A stretch of 64,000 bases of DNA from NCBI GenBank assembly GCA_038501785.1, contig JBAMJR010000187.1:1184501-1248500 (forward strand). Direction: 5' to 3'. The notes below the pieces were generated by a model. That model made no database searches and was not told where the DNA came from. It was given only the letters and a program-made list of their open reading frames with translations. This document shows, in pieces, positions 16,318-64,000 of the stretch (its first letter is position 1; each line of letters opens with the position of its first letter). The position numbers were made by a program, and so were the translations under genes. The stretch comes from Myoxocephalus aenaeus. Its lineage: Eukaryota > Chordata > Actinopteri > Perciformes > Cottidae.

Positions 16318-16611
16318 ACGTTGGTCAAGCCCCTCCAACTCCCACACACGAACAGGAAATGTTTCTGAGTGGAATGATTGATTTCAGTATTGATCTTCTT
16401 TCCTAAGGTGATCTTCATACTTCTGTTTGCTAACGTGTATGACCAGTAAATGTATACTGGGATCAGTTTTGAAGCAGTGTCATTTTACATGACTAAACTG
16501 TCCCCTCATGATTTTAAATGTATAGGCAACAACTGTCATGAAAAATATATTAATGTTCTTATTAATGTATTTTTTGTATACAAGATCGAGTGAACGTTCA
16601 TCTTTGAACAG

Positions 16612-16617
16612 ATTAAA
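16612..16617 (+). terminator. tra2b poly(A) signal (ATTAAA)
   Basis: The variant hexamer ATTAAA lies 295 nt after the stop codon and implies a short 3' UTR. No AATAAA was noticed closer to the stop. Confidence 0.6.
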
Positions 16618-16639
16618 AGGAAGAAGCTTTTTTTTTTTC

Positions 16640-19600
16640 TCACTTTGACTCCTTTGACTCGTCCTTACTTACAGCTTTTCTACAGTTCAACCATTTTCTG
16701 CTGCAAGGCTGTTATGATACAAACATACAACACCTTCATCTTACCGTATTGCTTTGATTTTCAGACTACACCCAGCCTCAAATTCTGACCCCATTTTGAT
16801 ATCAAATACACACCTGGAAAGTTGTTTTTCTTGATCACTTGTGACACAAAATTGTGACACATTCTGTCCACAGGTGGGCTGAGACATAAACACCTGGTAA
16901 AGTACTCAAAACCACTTCCATGGTAGTTACCGCCATAATAGGTGGTCTCCAGAACCACATTGTTCCATGATTGCACGCATTAGAAAACTACATATTCCCT
17001 CTGCCTGGTTTCATATCTTTGAATATTTGCCTACATCTCAATTTCTTCTGATTTTCAGACTAATACTCCCCGACCAGAAACTGTAAATCTGTTTTACTAG
17101 TCAGGGAACGCGTAAGTTTAAACTATACGTGGGTTAATTTACTGTCACTTTATTCACACGTTATTGGGAAGAGTAATCCAAAAGTAAATGCAGCTAAACA
17201 AGTTAATTTCACCAAGTACAGTGTTTAAACTGCTCCTCAACATATGAAGCGCGATCTGTCCGGTCTCACGTCTACCCCTGCTGGTCACACAGAGTACATG
17301 ATACACTGAAGGACTTGTTGACGTCTCAGTTTATTGTAGCCTGTTGATTTAGTTAAAGGGTATATTCAACAAAGTGATTAAAAGAAATATCAACGAGTGG
17401 GATCAAGCATTGCAGATCATTCTGCCCTTCACACCAATACAGCAGAGGTGAATGGATTTTATGTGTGGTGCTCACAGCGAGCTAACCCTCTAAAAGTAAT
17501 TTTAAATGTAGGAGTTAGCCAGTAGTACACTGATGCACTTGCATGTAAATTGTCTCAATTATCCCTTTTCTATTGTACTTTATACAGTTTTAGCACATGT
17601 TTTGCATGTAGCTGTCCTCCTGAATTACAGGCAAGGAAAGAAAGGTACTAGTTAACTGATAGCTCTGTTCAGTTTTGAGAACGGTTCTTGTGTGCAATAC
17701 TTGACCAAATCAAGTAAATAGCTACTTTACACATTTTATTGCACAACAAAAGAATGGACCTTTGAGACGGTCTAGCTATTAATATTAATGCCTAAACTGT
17801 TATTGCACCACATTTGATCTCTCAGGGGTTACTATAGTACAACCATAAACATGTCAGGAAGATGTACACTGAAATATTAATTCCATTTCAATCCTAGCTT
17901 GCTATTATGCTGCTGTTTGGATTGTTCTTTTTTCCGATCCACCCCTTCGTTTTTATGAATGTAACTGGCCTACCTATAATTGTATTCATTGGCATTTTAT
18001 TTCCTATGTTGTGGTTATTAGCATTGGTTGATTAGAATGGGAGTTTTTTTCTTCTGTTAAGACAGGAAAAGGTACTTACATCATTAACACAGGAAATGTA
18101 ATACAGGGGTATGACAGAGGAAAGTGAAAAGACACCAGTCGCACAACTGACCACACCTTTGAAACAGCATCCGCTCATTTCTTTCCTTCTAGTACCTTAA
18201 GTCTGGACTACAGGTGTGCTGTTTGTTTTGGTCAGCAGGTCGCTCTGTGTGACCGAGTGTCACATCCCCTTCAGTTCTGGTTATTTTTTATTTCTGTGTG
18301 GAAATCATTTTGGGTGGTTGCAGGAGGAAAAGGGACATTTTCAATGCAATTTAATTTGCTTAGTATCCACTTAGAAAATAAAGTGTAAAATATAAACGCT
18401 ACATACATTGTTATGCAAAGGCAGGTAGGTTAACGGCAAATGTCCTAATTAGACAGTTTAATTTACAAATAATACATTTCAAGAGTTTAACAAAAATGAT
18501 TATGTACATTTTAAGTGCAGTAAAGAAAATGATCAGGTCATTTATTTGAACTCTGAGTGAATCTCAGCTGCATAGGCCTGCAACAACTGTGTTAGCATGT
18601 CACCAGGAAAGTAACTAAAGAGCTGTTTTGTAAATAGGCCACAGCTTGAACATTCCTCTGTTCACACACTGACGTAAACAAGGCGAGGAACGGTCACTCC
18701 TGCTGCTGGCACTCTCTCCACTACAGTAGGGTGGCAGTAATGTTCCAGGCGCAGGCCAGTCACATGTAGAAACACTCAAGTGCTGTAGGCGGAGGCTCCT
18801 CCCCTTGGTAACTGCTGAAGGTACACATCCATGCATGAGCACTGCAGCTCCACAGCCCTTCCTCTTACATTTCAGCTTTTGTTTTGAAATCTACCTTACT
18901 TCCTTACTTAGTAGCTTAGGTGCTTTGTTCCTTTCCCAAACACACCCACATGCACACACCTACATATAAAAAAAAGATGCTATACCATGTCTGTGCCTGG
19001 AGTATGAGCTCAGACTGACTGAGTGACACTGCATAGAGAGCACCTCCCCCATGCAAAGATAAAACTGAGGGCCAGGAATCCCCCCATGTCTCCTTATCTG
19101 CATCTAATGTAAATATTTGCTTAGTTTTACACTTCGCCATTGGACCCATTATCACTATTCACAGGCTAAACGCTAAGCGAGAATGGCATCACCTTTAATA
19201 ACAGTGTGTAAAGCTGCAGGTCGGAGGCCTTAATCCGTGGCCCCTGATAAGCATGCAAAACAATATTGTTTATTTCACTGTTATTTCTGCACGAGGACAG
19301 AATGTACAAGATTGGCTGGTCCAAGGTTTCACTTTCTGTATTGTTTTGAAACAGATAGCCGTAATTGTCTTTTTTAAAAAAATAGTTTTTACAGTTTTAT
19401 AAATGTAGTAGAATATCTTATGTTTTTTATTCTAGGAGACTATCTCATGCAGGCATCCATGAAGAGGTTTAGACTCCGTGCGTCGATAGCTCCATAAATC
19501 CATAGTTCTGTGTCTCTCATAAATAAATAAAAGGCAAACTGTGGGGATCAGTGACACTGTTTGGGTCGACAAGTAAGTGACAACGACTTGATTTTCCACA

Positions 19601-19800
19601 CAGTAGTCTTTTTTCACTCCCCCAGCCTGGAGGGACCCAAGGCACGGCCCTTGTTATGATTTGATGAAATAACCCCTCTGCCTCCTTTAAGCCCATCCCT
19701 TCGCTGCATGTACCCAGTGATCATCATGCCACTTCCATACCCCAATGTAGGCTTCTATGCTGGAGAACCCGAAGTGATCCCACATTCACCTCCAAACATT
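16640..19800. other. tra2b-igf2bp2 intergenic region
   Basis: About 3.2 kb without a supportable exon. It has moderately AT-rich unique-looking sequence and no clear transposon ends. Its right end grades into the igf2bp2 promoter. Confidence 0.5.
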
Positions 19801-19839
19801 TTTTTCTTGTGATTTTTAAGGGAGATTTTATTTAGAGGC

Positions 19840-20108
19840 GGTGCTTGTTGGCTCCAGAGTAGCGTCGTAACGACACTTTTTTCACCCCAGTCCCTGTTAA
19901 AAGAGTTAGACCGGGGCCAGAGTTGGTGCTGGGGGGTCGCTTATAGTTTAGTAATTTCCTGGGGGGTAATTGCTGCGTGTTTTTTTTTTTTATCCCATCA
20001 GATTTTCTATTTTATTTCTATTTTTTTTATTTTTCTACTTCTCTCAAATATCGCCACCCTCTCACTCTCAAGATCTGAAACCCCTTCGAGATTTTTTCCT
20101 TTCAGATC
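19840..20108 (+). promoter_or_regulatory. igf2bp2 promoter / 5' UTR region
   Basis: Contains CGTCGTAACGACAC, GACCGGGGCC and a T-rich tract, then pyrimidine-rich sequence up to the ATG. No TATA box at a convincing distance was found. The start site is unknown, so the promoter/UTR boundary is approximate. Confidence 0.4.
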
Positions 20109-60848
<40,740 letters not shown>

Positions 60849-62658
60849 CCAGCGGGGTGGCTCCAGCGGGCGCCAGCCAATGAATGTAGCCCTCCCAAAC
60901 GGACAGAGAACTACCCAGACAAAGGCCAAGGCCAAGAGGGACATGCAGGGCAGACCAGCAGCACCGGGATCAAAACCAAAGAACTTCACTAGGGGGGGAA
61001 ACAAGTGAGAGCCAAAGGCTGAGGGCATTGTGTACACTGCCAGCCCTGTGAGAGCAGATAGAGTGGGAGAAACCATACTGATATGATATAATAATAAAAG
61101 ACCAAAAAAATCTACAAGAAAGATAGAAATGGCAGAAAATTTGGCACCTGTTGTTCTCACAGTTAAAAAGGTAAACAGGAAATAGTATGTTGCCCTGCAT
61201 AACGTTATCTCTTTAGTTGGACTAACATAGGCCTAACAAACTGATAAAGTCGCGGTATTAACATTAGCATATACAAGGCATTGTGATTATTATTTTGGGT
61301 TAGAATGAAAGCGAGTGACAATGGACACCTTCTATCACAAGAGTGTGAGATATTCTGATTGCAAAATTAAATATCCTTAGCAGTATTAACACAGTGTAGA
61401 TAAGTACATCGATACACACTGAGAGTATGCACTGTTATTTTGTGATATCAAAATGGCAGTACAATTTGGTGTAGTTTTTACTATGTTAGAGATTGATTGG
61501 GCTCTGACAGCCACATAAAGCAGTTTCGCTTGTTTGTTCACATTATAGGCCACTAAAATCAAAATGAAAAAAAAACCTCTATAAGTAAATATGGTGAATG
61601 GGTCTTTGTAACAAGCCTGTGTGTGCCCACGTAAAAGATAACGTCCCTTTGAAATGTCTCTCACCATTCATATCTGATGCTTCACTTCTTTTTTTGTTTC
61701 TTTCTTTTCTGCTAATTTCTGCTTCACTTTCTCATCACTCTCTCTCTCTCATTTTTTAATAGGATGAAAAGATTTGTTGTCAAGAAACACTTTTTCTTTT
61801 TTTTTACCCCGTAGCCTTTTGATAACATTGAGCTGACTGCCACTTTCACTCAACAAATACAACAGAGGGATTTCTATCACTCTTCCATAATGTGCAGTAG
61901 ACTATATCTACATTCATGCTTGTTGCCCTGATAAAAAAAAAAAATCCAAAGTATTTTTCTGAAGGCATTCTCCTCAATGATCAGAGCAAAAATTGACGTC
62001 TTTAAAAAAAAAAAAGTATGCACCTTTGCTTGCTAACAGGCATTTTGAATGTGTGCCGCCACACGCTCTGCCTTATGAGGACGTCTCGAGGGCCGACACG
62101 ACATGTGAGCTGAGGGCCCAGAGAGGAGACGAGGGCTTAAGGTTGGCCGGGGTGGGAGGGTGCAGACTCGAGGTGTGTGGAGTGGCAGTGAGGAAACGTT
62201 TTGGGGTAGAGGGTGGGTGGTGGTTGGGGCTGTGGAGGCACCGGGAGGAACTGTATGACCTGTGGTACACACACAACCACAAACGTGACCGCAGCCGCGT
62301 TTGGCTTCAACCCTCTCTTGTCAGGGAGCTTTCTAAAACGGCATGACAGCTGTGAATGTACGATATGCAGCCTTTTTAGAAACATCACCCCTGCCGTGTC
62401 CAGCAGGCCGGCACAGATTGTCATTGCCCTTATCACTCTCGCTCTTTTCCGTTAACTTTTATTTTGTGTTTCTTTTATTTTGGCGAGCCTGGCGCTGGAC
62501 ACGCAGGTCCTGGTGTCCCTTTGTGCTTTACTTTGGAGACCATGGAAGCTTGTTGCCTTATTTTGTCACCTTTCAGACATCACCCATCAGCTTCATCTTC
62601 CAGACGCAAGGTTATTGCCAATTCGCACAGCTTCCTCCGTGTGTGTGCGCGTGTGTGT

Positions 62659-62708
<50 letters not shown>

Positions 62709-62882
62709 AAAGAGAGAGTAATATTTATGAATCTATTTTTTTCCTATTTTGTGATGAGAGCTATTGATAAGAAACAAAAAGAAAACAAAGTCCTTTTCTT
62801 TTTTTCCTCAGTGGGACACTGCCATATTATTTTGAAGGGAAGTGTTTATTTTCTTGAAAACTAGACTATGAATAATAATATA

Positions 62883-62888
62883 AATAAA
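62883..62888 (+). terminator. Proximal igf2bp2 poly(A) signal
   Basis: AATAAA about 2.03 kb after the stop codon, in an A-rich context. Cleavage would fall near 62905, before the let-7 site. Confidence 0.5.
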
Positions 62889-62974
62889 AACCTGAAAAAA
62901 TAGGAGAACAGTAAAGTGAACCACCGCGTTAACTTTGGTCAGGATGTGAACAGTGCGCATGTCAGTATTGTGAT

Positions 62975-62982
62975 CTACCTCA
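62975..62982 (+). promoter_or_regulatory. let-7 8-mer target site in the igf2bp2 3' UTR
   Basis: CTACCTCA is the complement of the let-7 seed with the A opposite position 1. IGF2BP/IMP genes are established let-7 targets in vertebrates. A second partial match (TACCTCA) lies at about 62992. Confidence 0.6.
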
Positions 62983-63920
62983 GGCTTCAGGGTACCTCAG
63001 TCCAATCTTTCATTTCCCCTTTTTCCACATTTTGTATGCCTTGTTAACTGATCATTTGAGCGTTTTTAATTTTCTTTTTTAATGAAAAAAAAAAAAGAAC
63101 AAGACAAAAGATCTACAGTAGGCTAATCACTAAACTCTTCAGGTCCAGCCAACTAGTGAACCTTTGTAAACCGTAGTCAACTCTGTTGGACTGTCTCTGC
63201 CTGGACACCATACAACCTCTTAATGATACACGTCAAAAGTACATTTTTGCTAGAAAGGAATGAAGAGCAGGATGTAAGGGGTACATACCTGCCCGAAGTG
63301 GTTCTGAATGTGGATGTTGTGTACTGATTTCACCATCAAAGAAAAACAAAAAAAAGATACAAATCAGTTGATAGAAACAGAAACTAACCAACTGTACCTC
63401 CTGTTTTTTTTTTTTTTTTTTTTAGACTTAAAAAAACCCAATGAAGTTTATTCACTTGTGACATTTTTTTTTTAACAACCCAATTCAATCTTACCAGCTC
63501 TTTTTGATAACAGCATACTCTGGGGTTGATTTGACTAAAACATGAAGCTGCAAAAATACACTGACGGGACTCTTGAACATGGTGTAAAAACCCCAGTCTT
63601 CTGTGTAGAATGTAGAACAACTCTAGTCGTTAATATGTCACTGTGTACGACAAATAACTGTATATCTGTAAACATGTACAATACTCACACATAAATGCAT
63701 AATTTTCTGTCTCTCTATAACACTTATCAGTCTGCACCTGCGCTGTGAGAGATGATGGGAGAATTTTAGAGCGTCACGGCTTCCCTCAAAACTGACCTCT
63801 AAATGGTTCTCATCAACCTACGGAGTAGATTTTTTGTTGTTGTGCTGTACATTTCAGAATTACCTCTCAGAATCCAAGGCTGACTTTAGTTACTAAAACC
63901 AATGTAGGGCAAAATAATTA

Positions 63921-63926
63921 AATAAA
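63921..63926 (+). terminator. Distal igf2bp2 poly(A) signal
   Basis: AATAAA in an AT-rich context about 3.07 kb after the stop codon. Cleavage is expected near 63945. Confidence 0.5.
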
Positions 63927-64000
63927 TGAATGCTATAGTGGAAGTTAGTGTTTTTCTTTGGAGTCCTTTTACCTGTTGAGAGCTGATTTTTACTTTTTCG

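Larger units (their letters stand above)
60849..63945 (+). other. igf2bp2: igf2bp2 3' UTR
   Basis: Sequence after the TGA at 60846-60848 with no further coding exon. It holds T-rich and A-rich tracts, a (TG)n(TA)n microsatellite at 62640-62705, a proximal poly(A) signal at 62883, a let-7 seed site at 62975 and a distal signal at 63921. The true end is not proven and may lie beyond the window. Confidence 0.65.

Noticed and set aside
18600..18845. 75-aa frame between tra2b and igf2bp2
   Set aside because: No domain, no splice signals in context and no poly(A) signal; treated as chance.

Overview
The window is vertebrate nuclear DNA, almost certainly from a ray-finned (percomorph-like) fish. 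It has split genes with GT-AG introns, abundant (CA/TG)n microsatellites, fold-back elements of kinds common in teleosts, a tRNA gene and tandem teleost-type astacin proteases. No bacterial or viral genes were seen. All exon models were built by hand: reading frames were carried across splice sites and every model closes in phase.

Region 1 (1-6300, minus strand). ankzf1 (vertebrate Vms1, a ribosome quality-control peptidyl-tRNA hydrolase) runs off the left edge; its N-terminal ~524 codons are present in 12 exons. Upstream of it is a compact five-exon gene for a 157-residue coiled-coil protein that I do not recognise. A tRNA-Lys(TTT) gene follows at 6306-6378.

Region 2 (6795-11740, plus strand). 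Two tandem nine-exon genes encode six-cysteine astacin metalloproteases of the teleost hatching-enzyme-like group. Each has its own TATA box and poly(A) signal. The first carries Phe in place of the conserved Met-turn Tyr.

Region 3 (12530-16620, plus strand). tra2b encodes the SR-like splicing factor Tra2-beta. It has eight coding exons and a GAA-rich, stop-containing poison exon in intron 1.

Region 4 (19850-64000, plus strand). igf2bp2 encodes an mRNA-binding protein with 2 RRMs and 4 KH domains, in 16 coding exons and 623 residues. Intron 2 is 23.7 kb. The 3' UTR is longer than 2 kb, probably about 3 kb, and has a let-7 8-mer site beyond a proximal poly(A) signal. The tra2b-igf2bp2 neighbourhood matches the TRA2B/IGF2BP2 pairing on human 3q27, as I recall it.

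The large introns hold most of the accessory material: a frameshifted hAT transposase fragment, a ~340-bp MITE, a ~530-bp palindromic element, retroposon 3' tails, a local double palindrome that looks like a template-switch scar, and many microsatellites, several of them abutting splice sites.

I found no undescribed multi-gene system. The observations most worth a second look are the Tyr-to-Phe change in the first astacin, the fold-back element filling an ankzf1 intron, the unidentified coiled-coil gene, the tra2b poison exon, and the let-7 site placed behind an alternative poly(A) signal.
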